Shown: positions 7,681-15,809 of the stretch, piece after piece
Layout of the letters: each line of letters starts with the position of its first letter
How positions within the stretch are numbered: position 1 is the first letter of the stretch
Source of the DNA: Granulicella sp.
Lineage (GTDB): Bacteria > Acidobacteriota > Terriglobia > Terriglobales > Acidobacteriaceae
Assembly: GCA_025408425.1 (NCBI GenBank)
Contig: JANXYX010000005.1
Coordinates: 1-64,000 of the forward strand
Length of the DNA stretch: 64,000 bases
Reading direction: 5' to 3'
Notes under the pieces: model-generated
What the model saw: the letters and a program-made list of their open reading frames with translations, nothing else
The model's database searches: none
What the model was told of the DNA's origin: nothing
Position numbers and translations under genes: made by a program

Positions 7681-9129
7681 ATGGCCATTGCACCCACACA
7701 TCTCGAGCCTGTTCCGTCGACAGCGACAAGCGAAAACGTTGCGTTGGAGCCTTCAAAAAAAACCAGGTCGAAATGGGTCCGGTGGGGTCTGTTCGCGGGT
7801 GTTGTAGTGGTTTTGGCGATCGTTGGTATATTCTGGCGCGCACATCTTCAAAATGGGATCACCTACGAGACAGTCCCGGTGGAACGGGGCTCTATACAGT
7901 CAAAAGCTACGGCAACGGGCAATCTCAATGCAGTTCACGATGTCCTCGTAAGCAGTCAGGTATCCGGCAATATCAAGGCTCTCTATGCCGATTGGAATAG
8001 TAAGGTCAAAGAGGGGCAACTCGTCGCGTTGATAGACCCTGAGATATTCCAATCACAGGTTGACCAAGCCAGCGCAGTGTTTCGTTCCGCACACGCCTCA
8101 ACGATCACAGCGCAGGCACAGCTTGAGAAGGTCAAGTCGGACCTGAGTACAGCCATCGCCAGTGAGAAAAACGCTGAAGCAATTACTGCAAAAGACCTGG
8201 CCAGCGAAACGAATGCCAAAGGCCAGTGGGAGAGGGCGGAGACATTATTCAGAGAGCAAATCATCCCCCAGCAAGACTACGACACCGCCTTGGCCAACTA
8301 CGGCGCTTCTCAGTCACAAGTTATGGCCGATCGGGCTCAGATAGATGCTTCCAAGCAGAACATCCGGTCGGCTGAGGCCTCTGTTAAAGTGGCGCAGAGC
8401 CAACTGACCACCGCGCAGGCGCAGGAGCAGCAGTCGCTGGCGGCGCTCACGCAGGCTCAGATCAATCTCAAACATACTCGAATTACTGCACCGATGGATG
8501 GCACTGTTGTAGCTCGTCGTATGGACGTAGGCCAAACCGTGGCCGCAACCCTCAATCCGCCGATTATCTTTGACATCGCTCAGGACCTCACGAAGATGCA
8601 GGTCGACACGAATGTGGACGAGTCTGACATTGGCAACATTGCCAAAGCACAAAGGGCGACGTTTACCGTAGATTCGTATCCGGGAGTCACCTTCGAAGGT
8701 GTAGTCGCCGACATCCGGAAGGCTCCCATCATCACGCAAAACGTCGTTACCTACGATGTGGTCATTACTGTAAATAACTCCGATTTCAAATTGTTTCCCG
8801 GCATGACGGCCAACGTCACGATCTTTACCGCAAAAGTGGAAGACACGCTGAAGGTGCCAAACTCTGTTCTGCGCTTCAGGCCTTCAGCGGCGGTGCTAAA
8901 GCAAACTGGTCTTCCGCCTGTGCAGGCAGACAAGCAGAAGATCTACATACTGGAAGCGGGAAAGCTAAAGTCGATGCCCGTCAGGCTTGGGCTGTCTGAC
9001 GGAAAATATACCGCTCTTAGTTCGAACCAACTCCAAGTCGGCACGCAGGCAGTGGTCAGAGCGACCATGAAGGCGAGTACCTCTAACGGTTCCTCGACGA
9101 CTTCAGCGCCCATGGCTCCAAGGATGTGA
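7681..9129 (+). CDS. Membrane-fusion (periplasmic adaptor) protein of an ABC efflux system, MacA-like
   Basis: The adaptor links an inner-membrane MacB-type pump to an outer-membrane channel. One N-terminal membrane anchor (about residues 35-54) is followed by the first lipoyl half (VERGSIQSKATATGNLNAV), a long Ala/Gln-rich coiled coil (about 110-270), and the second lipoyl half (HTRITAPMDGTVVARRMDVG). A beta-barrel and membrane-proximal domain reach the end. At 482 aa it is longer than E. coli MacA. ATG 7681 is the first possible start after in-frame stops; no clear ribosome binding site is seen. It is followed 8 bp later by the ATPase and then the permease, so the three are one operon. Confidence 0.9.
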   Translation: MAIAPTHLEPVPSTATSENVALEPSKKTRSKWVRWGLFAGVVVVLAIVGIFWRAHLQNGITYETVPVERGSIQSKATATGNLNAVHDVLVSSQVSGNIKALYADWNSKVKEGQLVALIDPEIFQSQVDQASAVFRSAHASTITAQAQLEKVKSDLSTAIASEKNAEAITAKDLASETNAKGQWERAETLFREQIIPQQDYDTALANYGASQSQVMADRAQIDASKQNIRSAEASVKVAQSQLTTAQAQEQQSLAALTQAQINLKHTRITAPMDGTVVARRMDVGQTVAATLNPPIIFDIAQDLTKMQVDTNVDESDIGNIAKAQRATFTVDSYPGVTFEGVVADIRKAPIITQNVVTYDVVITVNNSDFKLFPGMTANVTIFTAKVEDTLKVPNSVLRFRPSAAVLKQTGLPPVQADKQKIYILEAGKLKSMPVRLGLSDGKYTALSSNQLQVGTQAVVRATMKASTSNGSSTTSAPMAPRM

Positions 9130-9137
9130 GGGTTGCC

Positions 9138-9881
9138 ATGCCAGAGCTCATTGAAACGATCGGTTTGACGAAGATCTACAGGCTCGGCGAAGTGACAGTT
9201 AACGCCCTGCAAGGCGTCACCCTTACGATTACTCGTGGTTCGTTCGTAGCCATTATGGGGGCCTCCGGCTCGGGGAAATCTACGCTGATGAATCTGCTCG
9301 GCTGTCTTGATCGGCCCACTTCGGGTCGGTACTGGCTCGACGGAGTTCCAGTTGAAGGACTCGATCGTAATCAACTCGCTGAAATCCGAAATCAAAAGAT
9401 TGGATTCGTCTTCCAGAACTTCAATCTGCTCCCGCGCATGAGCGCCATGGAGAACGTGCAGCTGCCATTGCTGTATGGAAGCGACAACGAGGACGCCGAC
9501 GAAAGGGCTAGGCGTGTGTTGGCCCTGGTTGGACTGGCAGGACGAGAAGACAGCTTGCCTACTCAACTCTCAGGCGGCCAGCAACAGCGGTTAGCGATTG
9601 CACGCGCGCTTATCAATGAACCAGAGATCCTTCTCGCCGACGAACCCACCGGCCAACTGGATTCTCGTACCAGTGCGGAGATAATGGGGATCTTCCAGCA
9701 ACTGAATCTGAGCCATGGCATCACCATTATCGTCGTGACTCACTCTGATGAAGTCGCCAGGTTCGCAACAAGAATCATCATCTTTCGGGATGGACGGATC
9801 ATAGACGACAGGGTAGCGGTGCCTAACAAATCCGTTACCGATCCTGCGGTTTACAGCGCGCCAGCAGAGGCCTCACCATGA
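9138..9881 (+). CDS. ABC transporter ATP-binding protein, MacB/LolD family
   Basis: This is the ATPase subunit of the efflux pump (247 aa). Walker A is GASGSGKST, the signature is LSGGQQQR, Walker B is [13 protein letters not shown], and the switch His is in VVTHSDE. The '[23 protein letters not shown]' Q-loop region is typical of the LolD/MacB branch. I chose ATG 9138 because GAGGG lies 5 nt upstream; an upstream in-frame GTG at 9126 overlaps the adaptor stop and is less likely. It overlaps the permease gene by 4 nt (ATGA), implying translational coupling. Confidence 0.93.
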   Translation: MPELIETIGLTKIYRLGEVTVNALQGVTLTITRGSFVAIMGASGSGKSTLMNLLGCLDRPTSGRYWLDGVPVEGLDRNQLAEIRNQKIGFVFQNFNLLPRMSAMENVQLPLLYGSDNEDADERARRVLALVGLAGREDSLPTQLSGGQQQRLAIARALINEPEILLADEPTGQLDSRTSAEIMGIFQQLNLSHGITIIVVTHSDEVARFATRIIIFRDGRIIDDRVAVPNKSVTDPAVYSAPAEASP

Positions 9882-11113
9882 AACACTTCATCTCATCGAT
9901 GCGCATCGCGCTCAGAGCGCTGCAGGTAAACAAGCTTCGCTCCGCGCTGACCATGTTAGGAATCGTGATCGGGGTTGCTGCGGTGATCGCAACAGCAGCC
10001 ATTGGCTCAGGCGCGAAACTTCGGATCCAGCAACAGATCGCGAGCATTGGCAGCAACATCATCATCGTACTTCCCGGAAGTCTTACCAGTTCAGGGTTGC
10101 GAATGGGAACAGGCAATGCGGTGACTCTCACAGAGTCCGATGCCCGTGAGCTTGCGACTCAGTGTCCCGACATTGCTCTTGCCGTACCCACAGTTCGAGG
10201 TGGAGCCCAGACAGTCTACGAGAACAACAACTGGGCAACGATTGTTTATGGAGTTACTCCTGGCTACCTCGAGGCCCGCGACCTTTCAGTAGCCGTGGGT
10301 GCTCCATTTACTCAGCAGGATGTCGATTCAGCGAACAAAACGGCATTGCTCGGTAAGACTGTCTCAAACAACCTCTTCGGAGACATCGATCCCGTCGGAC
10401 AGCTAATTCGTATCAAGAATGTTCCCTTCACTGTTGTTGGTGTACTAGTCCCAAAGGGCCAATCGCCGACAGGACAGGATCAGGATGACGTCATCCTGCT
10501 TCCCATTTCCACTGCAAAACGCAAGGTGATTGGCATCAAATCCGCCAACGCGGATGCTGTCGATGCAATTATTATGCGGGCCAAGAACGGCGACCAGATT
10601 CAAGCGGCCCAGGACGAAGTAAAAGCGCTTCTCCGGCAGCGTCATCACCTCACGCCATCGGAAGATGACGACTTTTCAATTAGAAACATGGAAGAGATAT
10701 TCGCAGCGCAGGCAGCATCGTCACGCATCATGTCGATCATGCTCGCAGCGGTTGCTTCAGTGTCCCTGGTTGTTGGTGGCATCGGCATCATGAACATCAT
10801 GCTTGTCTCCGTTCGGGAGCGAACTCGTGAGATCGGACTCCGACAAGCCGTAGGAGCAAAGACGCGCGATATCCTCACCCAGTTCCTGGTTGAGGCCGCA
10901 GCGCTCTCTGTAGCCGGGGGCTGCGCCGGAATCATACTGGGGATTGTTGCGTCCGTAATCATCTCGCGACTTGCCGGCTGGAACACCGTCGTCAGTTTGG
11001 GCGCGGTCGCACTAGCGGTCTTCTTTTCCGCGATGGTTGGAATTGGTTTTGGTTATTACCCCGCACGGAAAGCTGCATATCTCGATCCCATTGAAGCGTT
11101 ACGTTCTGAGTAG
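9878..11113 (+). CDS. ABC transporter permease, MacB-like (FtsX domain)
   Basis: This is the membrane subunit of the pump (411 aa). It has an N-terminal membrane helix (ALTMLGIVIGVAAVIATAAIG), a large periplasmic MacB_PCD domain (about residues 45-250), and a C-terminal FtsX domain with three more helices. The latter carries the characteristic VRERTREIGLRQAVGAK stretch between helices 2 and 3. It is the short type, with the ATPase as a separate protein rather than fused as in E. coli MacB. The start overlaps the ATPase stop by 4 nt. Substrates may be antibiotics, lipopeptides or siderophores; the sequence does not say which. Confidence 0.92.
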   Translation: MKHFISSMRIALRALQVNKLRSALTMLGIVIGVAAVIATAAIGSGAKLRIQQQIASIGSNIIIVLPGSLTSSGLRMGTGNAVTLTESDARELATQCPDIALAVPTVRGGAQTVYENNNWATIVYGVTPGYLEARDLSVAVGAPFTQQDVDSANKTALLGKTVSNNLFGDIDPVGQLIRIKNVPFTVVGVLVPKGQSPTGQDQDDVILLPISTAKRKVIGIKSANADAVDAIIMRAKNGDQIQAAQDEVKALLRQRHHLTPSEDDDFSIRNMEEIFAAQAASSRIMSIMLAAVASVSLVVGGIGIMNIMLVSVRERTREIGLRQAVGAKTRDILTQFLVEAAALSVAGGCAGIILGIVASVIISRLAGWNTVVSLGAVALAVFFSAMVGIGFGYYPARKAAYLDPIEALRSE

Positions 11114-11117
11114 GGAT

Positions 11118-11453
11118 CTAACGCCGTATCTTCCCGGACTTTTTGATTCGAGCGGTCTCCTGCTTCTGTTCGATCGCTTGCTGGATATCCCGATGCGTTC
11201 CGCGTGATACTTGGTAGGCTACCGCGTCTTGATTCGTGAGCTGAAGGCTAGCCCGCAATGCAGCTTGGATCAGTGCGTCAAAAGGTCGCATGAATGAGTT
11301 GTGGGTCGCATCGAGAATCGCAAGATGAAACTGCAGATCAGCTTCTACTGAAGCGGCAGTATTGCCGCATGTTAGATATACATATGACATATTGTTGGGA
11401 TATAGTTTCCCTCGTTTGAACTCCCGAATCGACCGCCAACCCAGGTTGTTCAA
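11118..11453 (-). pseudogene. Relic of a GntR-family regulator (FCD domain only)
   Basis: The 111-residue frame contains the core of an FCD ligand-binding domain: ASVEADLQFHLAILDATHNS followed by PFDALIQAALRASLQL. The whole N-terminal winged-helix DNA-binding part is missing; reading further upstream in the frame gives only low-complexity sequence into the next gene's start. The C-terminus also ends early, before the last helix of the domain. I read it as a decayed regulator. It sits against the sugar-acid gene cluster that begins at 11517, which such FCD regulators usually control. Expression as a free FCD domain is possible but unlikely. Confidence 0.6.
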
Positions 11454-11516
11454 GACCCTTTGAGCAGCCGTGTGAGTTGTCGAGTAAATGGCTAGAAGAA
11501 TCAGAATGGAGACCCG

Positions 11517-12446
11517 ATGAACTTTATGTCCCGTAGAACTTTAGTTAAGAACGGTTGCCTTACAGCGGCATCCGTGGCTTTGACGACAGCGCTTCCGGAG
11601 CAACTCATGGCCCAGTCGCTTGCGAAAGCACCAGGGATCCAGCTGTACACCGTCGGCAAGGAATTGATGGAAGACATGGCGGGCACGCTCACCAGGCTTG
11701 CAGCGATCGGCTATCGGCTGGTAGAGAGCGCCGGGATGGGCGGTAAAAGTGCTGCCGACTTCCGCAAAGCGCTGGATGATGCTGGCTTGAAATGCCCCAG
11801 CTCACATCTATTTCTAAGGCCGGGCCAGACCGCCGCGCAGTACTTCGAGCAGGTGAACACGCTGGGCTCTGAGTATGTAGTTTCCAGCTTCACCATCAAA
11901 CCGGGCGTGCAGATCAAGAGTGCCGACGACTTTTTCAAGTACGCTGCCTCAATGACTCAGGATGATTTCAAGAAGATGGCTGCAGACGTGAATGCTCTTG
12001 CGACTCAAGCAAAGAGTGTCGGCCTCAAGTTCGCCTACCACAACCACAATATGGAGTTCCGAAGATGGAACGATGGCACCACCACCTACGACACATTGAT
12101 GGCGGAGACTGACCCCTCGCTGGTCAAGATCGAGCTTGACTGCGGTTGGGCGGACCTGGGAGGGCACTCGCCGCTATCCCTCTTCAAGAAGTATCCAGGC
12201 CGCTTCCGAATGTTGCACATCAAGGACTTCGTGGCGATGGGTTACCCTGTCGTCGCAATGGATCAAAACACCACAGTGGAGTGGACCGAGCTAGGCAAGG
12301 GACACATCGATTATCGAGCCATTCTCGCCGCTGCTCCGAAGGCCGGCGTCGAACATATCTTTGTGGAGCAGGAGCCGCCCTTCGTAAAGTTCACGGCAAT
12401 GGAGGCAGCCAAGGCTAACTTCACCTACTTGCGCTCCATCGGCTAG
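11517..12446 (+). CDS. Exported sugar phosphate isomerase/epimerase-like TIM-barrel protein
   Basis: This 309-residue protein has a twin-arginine type signal (MSRRTLVKNGCLTAASVALT) and then an AP-endonuclease-2/xylose-isomerase-like TIM barrel. Likely metal ligands are the His in FAYHNHNMEF, the Asp in VKIELDCGW and the Glu in IFVEQEPP. The opening GIQLYTV is typical of the family. Members isomerise or epimerise sugars or inositols, and the Tat signal places this one in the periplasm. ATG 11517 follows GGAG at 11508; ATG 11526 is an alternative that would put the RR motif closer to the start. It begins the 11.5-15.8 kb catabolic cluster. Confidence 0.85.
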   Translation: MNFMSRRTLVKNGCLTAASVALTTALPEQLMAQSLAKAPGIQLYTVGKELMEDMAGTLTRLAAIGYRLVESAGMGGKSAADFRKALDDAGLKCPSSHLFLRPGQTAAQYFEQVNTLGSEYVVSSFTIKPGVQIKSADDFFKYAASMTQDDFKKMAADVNALATQAKSVGLKFAYHNHNMEFRRWNDGTTTYDTLMAETDPSLVKIELDCGWADLGGHSPLSLFKKYPGRFRMLHIKDFVAMGYPVVAMDQNTTVEWTELGKGHIDYRAILAAAPKAGVEHIFVEQEPPFVKFTAMEAAKANFTYLRSIG

Positions 12447-12544
12447 AGAGGCTCCCCACAATTCATTGGATGAAGAGAGCGTCGAGTCCTATGTCGTGCG
12501 CTTCTCCTTGTAACGACTTCGCTGAATCATTGAGAAAGGAATTT

Positions 12545-12946
12545 ATGCCCAACCTTACGCGCCGCACACTGCTTCGGAATAGCTGCCTAGTCGCAGGTGC
12601 TGCGACCCTTCTTACTGTCGAACTGCCAAAGGCCGCAGCAGCTGAAAGCGAGACGGCAAGCGTCTTCCACATCTTTGCTTTCCAATGGAAGCAGGAAGCG
12701 ACTGACGCCCAGAAAGAACAGGCCGCGAGGCAGATTCGTGCCTTTCAAGGGGTGATCCCGGGGCTTCTTCAGACCCACGTCGGCCCCAACCTTTCCCCTC
12801 GGGGAAAGGGCTATACCTTTGGCGGCGTAATGCAGTTCAAAGACCAAAGTTCACTCGACGCTTATGTTCGACATCCTGCACATCAAGCACTGCTGACATG
12901 GTTAGTGCCGCTGATTGACGCAATAGAACTGGATCTCAACGCTTGA
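12545..12946 (+). CDS. Tat-exported stress-responsive A/B barrel (Dabb) protein
   Basis: The 133-residue product starts MPNLTRRTLLRNSCLVAGAA, a twin-arginine type signal. A single Dabb barrel follows, with its first strand VFHIFAFQWK, helix TDAQKEQAARQIRAFQG and strand GYTFGGVMQFKD before a terminal helix. The Dabb fold is a small dimeric alpha/beta barrel, often of unknown role, sometimes a cyclase-like enzyme. I chose ATG 12545 because GAAAGGA lies directly upstream; a longer frame from 12470 has no site. The signal closely resembles that of the preceding gene (98 bp upstream), so both are probably exported together. Confidence 0.75.
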   Translation: MPNLTRRTLLRNSCLVAGAATLLTVELPKAAAAESETASVFHIFAFQWKQEATDAQKEQAARQIRAFQGVIPGLLQTHVGPNLSPRGKGYTFGGVMQFKDQSSLDAYVRHPAHQALLTWLVPLIDAIELDLNA

Positions 12947-13020
12947 TCGGAGTCGACTTCCTTTCACAGTTGAGTCTGCAATGTTCAAACGAATCGTCTT
13001 CATTGAAATCAGATAGGAAA

Positions 13021-13086
13021 CTAGACCCACCCTCCGTCGATGACATAGCTTTGGTTGGTCGTCCGCCGCTAGAGATCGGACGATCA
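13021..13086 (-). pseudogene. Relic of the 3' end of a short-chain dehydrogenase gene
   Basis: Read on the minus strand, the last codons before a TAG at 13021-13023 give TNQSYVIDGGWV, the near-invariant C-terminal strand of SDR enzymes (usually GQxxxVDGG). Just upstream, but in another frame, LAADD fits the preceding conserved 'LASDD' segment. I see no further SDR sequence. I read this as a frameshifted, truncated gene remnant within a 283-bp gap between the Dabb gene and the lactonase. Confidence 0.45.
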
Positions 13087-13229
13087 TGCGCAAGTCATCG
13101 CGCACGCGCATGAGGTTTTTGAGCCTCACATCGCTTTTGAAGACAAGCTGAAACGTGCGATGGACGGAGAAGTCCTATTCGCTGGCCATTGCTGAGAGAA
13201 GATTAGTTAGAAGACCATAAGGATCTCCT

Positions 13230-14150
13230 TTGCCCACTGATAAAGAATTCGACAGTAAAAACCATCAACCCACGTTGATCGCCGACTATGCCTGTGAAAC
13301 CGGAGAAAATCCTCTCTGGCATCCTTTCGAGCAAAAACTGTACTGGACAGATATCCCTACCGGACGGCTGTTTCGTTACGATCCTGCGACTGGTAATCAT
13401 GAACAGTGCTACGAGGGACGACCAGTGGGCGGCTTCACAATTCAGGAGGACGGATCTCTCCTGCTGTTCATGGATCGTGGCACGGTAGCCCTGTGGCGTG
13501 ATGGCGTCCTGACAGATGTAATTTCCGAACTGCCAGAGGAGCTATCAACCCGATTCAATGACGTGATTGCTGATCCTCGCGGTCGAGTCTTCTGCGGAAC
13601 GATGTCTACCCCTGAGAGGAAGGGAAGACTCTATCGCCTCGACACCGATCGCTCGTGTCACATGGTGCTCGAAGACGTCGGTTGCTCGAACGGGATGGCG
13701 TTTTCTTTGGACTGGAAGACTTTCTATCACGCAGATTCCTTCGCTTACGAGATTTACGTCTATGACTACACAGTAGAGACTGGTCTGCTTGAGAATCGCC
13801 GCGTATTTGCTCGCTTCGACGAAGCCGATGGTCTGCCGGACGGTTTAACTCTTGATGCGGAGGGCCGAGTGTGGACCGCTCTCTGGGATGGAAGCAGCGT
13901 GGTTCGGCTGCTACCATCCGGTGAAGTAGATCGACGAATCTCGTTGCCAACGCGGAAGGTCACGAGTCTCACCTTCGGAGGCCCTGACTTGCGAGACATG
14001 TACATCACCACGGCTGGCGGACACACGAAAAATGAAGACGGCGATAGTGCCGGAGGGCTGTTCTGTGTGAAAGATCAGGCCCGTGGAAGACCCGAGTTCT
14101 TTTCACGCATAGCAATACCGCACGACATCACACCACTGAGGAAACCATGA
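13230..14150 (+). CDS. SMP-30/gluconolactonase/LRE-family lactonase
   Basis: This 306-residue six-bladed propeller hydrolyses aldonolactones to aldonic acids using one divalent metal. The expected ligands are visible: Glu in GENPLWHP, Asn in RFNDVIADPRG, Asn in GCSNGMAFS and Asp in PDGLTLDAEGR. The GCSNGMAFS and PDGLTLD pair is diagnostic of the family. It has no signal peptide. The start is TTG 13230, preceded by AAGGA at about 6 nt; no nearby ATG is in frame. The stop overlaps the next start by 4 nt (ATGA), so it is coupled to the SDR gene. In context it likely opens the lactone made by a sugar dehydrogenase. Confidence 0.9.
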   Translation: MPTDKEFDSKNHQPTLIADYACETGENPLWHPFEQKLYWTDIPTGRLFRYDPATGNHEQCYEGRPVGGFTIQEDGSLLLFMDRGTVALWRDGVLTDVISELPEELSTRFNDVIADPRGRVFCGTMSTPERKGRLYRLDTDRSCHMVLEDVGCSNGMAFSLDWKTFYHADSFAYEIYVYDYTVETGLLENRRVFARFDEADGLPDGLTLDAEGRVWTALWDGSSVVRLLPSGEVDRRISLPTRKVTSLTFGGPDLRDMYITTAGGHTKNEDGDSAGGLFCVKDQARGRPEFFSRIAIPHDITPLRKP

Positions 14151-14899
14151 ATCAGATTGACCTAAAGCAACGTCATGCCGTCGTCACCGGAGCAGCGCAG
14201 GGAATCGGATTCTCTATTGCAAGGCGTCTCGTCGCATCGGGCGCGTCGGTCTCTCTCTGGGATCGGGACGAAACTCTCCTAAAGGCGGCTGAGAAAGAAC
14301 TCCGTAAGCAGGGAACGGTGTCGACGGAGGTGGTGGACGTCTCCTCCGCAGACAATGTTGAAGCGGCTGCCAAAGCGACTGCCCAGAAGCATGGCGGAAT
14401 CGATATTCTGGTTGCCAACGCGGGAATTGCAGGGCCAAATCATAAGACGTGGGAGTATCCAATCGACGCATGGAAGCAAATCATCGACATCAATCTGACT
14501 GGGGTTTTTCTGTGCTGCCGCGCGATTGTTCCTTACATGTTGCAGCAAAACTACGGACGAATTGTGAATGTCGCTTCCATTGCAGGTAAGGAAGGCAACG
14601 CAAACGCTTCTGCTTATAGTGCTTCAAAAGCCGGAGTCATTGCGTTCACGAAGTCATTGGGGAAGGAGACCGCAGATAAGAACATAGCGGTCAATTGCAT
14701 CACCCCCGCAGCTGCACGCACACGGATCTTCGATCAACTAAGTCAGGAGCACATCGACTTCATGCTCTCCCGCATTCCTCGCGGGCGTTTCCTTGAGGTC
14801 GACGAGGTGAGTGCCATGATTGCCTGGCTTGTCTCTGAAGAGAACTCATTTACTACCGGCGCTGTCTTTGATCTCAGTGGCGGCCGCGCAACCTACTAG
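14147..14899 (+). CDS. Short-chain dehydrogenase/reductase
   Basis: Classical SDR of 250 aa. The nucleotide-binding motif is TGAAQGIG, followed by NAGIAGP, the catalytic Ser in NVASIAGK and YSASKAG with the Tyr-Lys pair. The C-terminal FDLSGGRATY fits the family. SDRs encoded beside FAH-type hydrolases often oxidise C4 of 2-keto-3-deoxy sugar acids (as in nonphosphorylative L-fucose or L-rhamnose breakdown). That is a reasonable inference here, but any polyol dehydrogenation is possible. Its start overlaps the lactonase stop and the FAH gene begins 20 bp later, so all three are one operon. Confidence 0.9.
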   Translation: MNQIDLKQRHAVVTGAAQGIGFSIARRLVASGASVSLWDRDETLLKAAEKELRKQGTVSTEVVDVSSADNVEAAAKATAQKHGGIDILVANAGIAGPNHKTWEYPIDAWKQIIDINLTGVFLCCRAIVPYMLQQNYGRIVNVASIAGKEGNANASAYSASKAGVIAFTKSLGKETADKNIAVNCITPAAARTRIFDQLSQEHIDFMLSRIPRGRFLEVDEVSAMIAWLVSEENSFTTGAVFDLSGGRATY

Positions 14900-14919
14900 C
14901 AAAAGGAAAAGAAAAAACT

Positions 14920-15765
14920 ATGAAGCTACTTCGCTACGGAAATAAAGGTTCAGAACGTCCAGCGTTGCTGGATGCAACAGGCGTACTGCGTGATCTCTCG
15001 GGCGTCATAGCTGACGTCGCCGGCGCTGCGCTCTCAGCACAGTCGCTCGCGAAGTTGCGTGAGATTAATCCTGAAGCGCTGCCTGTGGTGACAGGTTCTC
15101 CTCGCATCGGCCCATGTGTCGGCTCCGTAGGGAAATTCATCTGTATTGGCCTCAACTACTCCGATCATGCGGCAGAGTCGGGTATGGCTGTGCCGAAGGA
15201 GCCTGTCGTTTTCATGAAGGCCACCTCTGCCATCATCGGACCGAACGACGAGGTGATGATTCCGAGAGATGCTCTCAAGACGGATTGGGAGGTAGAACTT
15301 GGGGTTGTGATCGGTAAGGAAGCGAAATACGTCGATGAGTCCGAAGCTCTTTCGTATGTGGCAGGATATTGCGTTGTGAATGACTTGTCAGAACGCGCCT
15401 TCCAACTCGAAGGTACCGGACAGTGGGTGAAAGGCAAGAGTGCGGATACCTTTGGTCCGATTGGTCCTTGGCTCGTCACTGCCGACGAAGTACCTGATCC
15501 CCAGAACCTGAACCTTTGGCTTGAGGTTGACGGACATCGTTATCAAGACGGCACTACAAAGACCATGGTCTTTGGCGTCGCTCATCTGGTGAGCTATCTA
15601 AGCCGATTCATGAGTCTCCAGCCGGGAGACATAATCTCGACTGGTACTCCCCCTGGCGTGGGTTTTGGACAGAAACCGCCGAAGTATCTTAGGGCTGGCA
15701 ATACGATCAGGCTCGGCATCGAAGGACTTGGAGAGCAGACTCAGACTGTCATTCCCTTCGCCTAA
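14920..15765 (+). CDS. Fumarylacetoacetate hydrolase family protein, likely diketo-deoxy sugar acid hydrolase
   Basis: The 281-residue enzyme has the FAH C-terminal domain: CIGLNYSDHAAE, the metal ligands in DWEVELGVVIGK (Glu-x-Glu) and the later Asp in VVNDLSER. GDIISTGTPPGVGFGQKPP is the signature loop near the end. Length and sequence match the group that includes 2,4-diketo-3-deoxy-L-fuconate or -rhamnonate hydrolase, which yields pyruvate plus lactate. The lactonase-SDR-FAH order supports that role, but a ring-cleavage product hydrolase cannot be excluded. An AAAAGGAAAAG purine run precedes ATG 14920. It is the last gene of the cluster and converges on the aminotransferase. Confidence 0.9.
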   Translation: MKLLRYGNKGSERPALLDATGVLRDLSGVIADVAGAALSAQSLAKLREINPEALPVVTGSPRIGPCVGSVGKFICIGLNYSDHAAESGMAVPKEPVVFMKATSAIIGPNDEVMIPRDALKTDWEVELGVVIGKEAKYVDESEALSYVAGYCVVNDLSERAFQLEGTGQWVKGKSADTFGPIGPWLVTADEVPDPQNLNLWLEVDGHRYQDGTTKTMVFGVAHLVSYLSRFMSLQPGDIISTGTPPGVGFGQKPPKYLRAGNTIRLGIEGLGEQTQTVIPFA

Positions 15766-15809
15766 GCCCTCGGGATCAAAAAGTGTAAATTCAGATCGAC
15801 GGCTTCGGC

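Noticed and set aside
13140..13196. Possible fragment of an FAD-linked oxidase (LKRAMDGEVLF)
   Set aside because: Only about a dozen residues suggestive and then a stop; too short to support.
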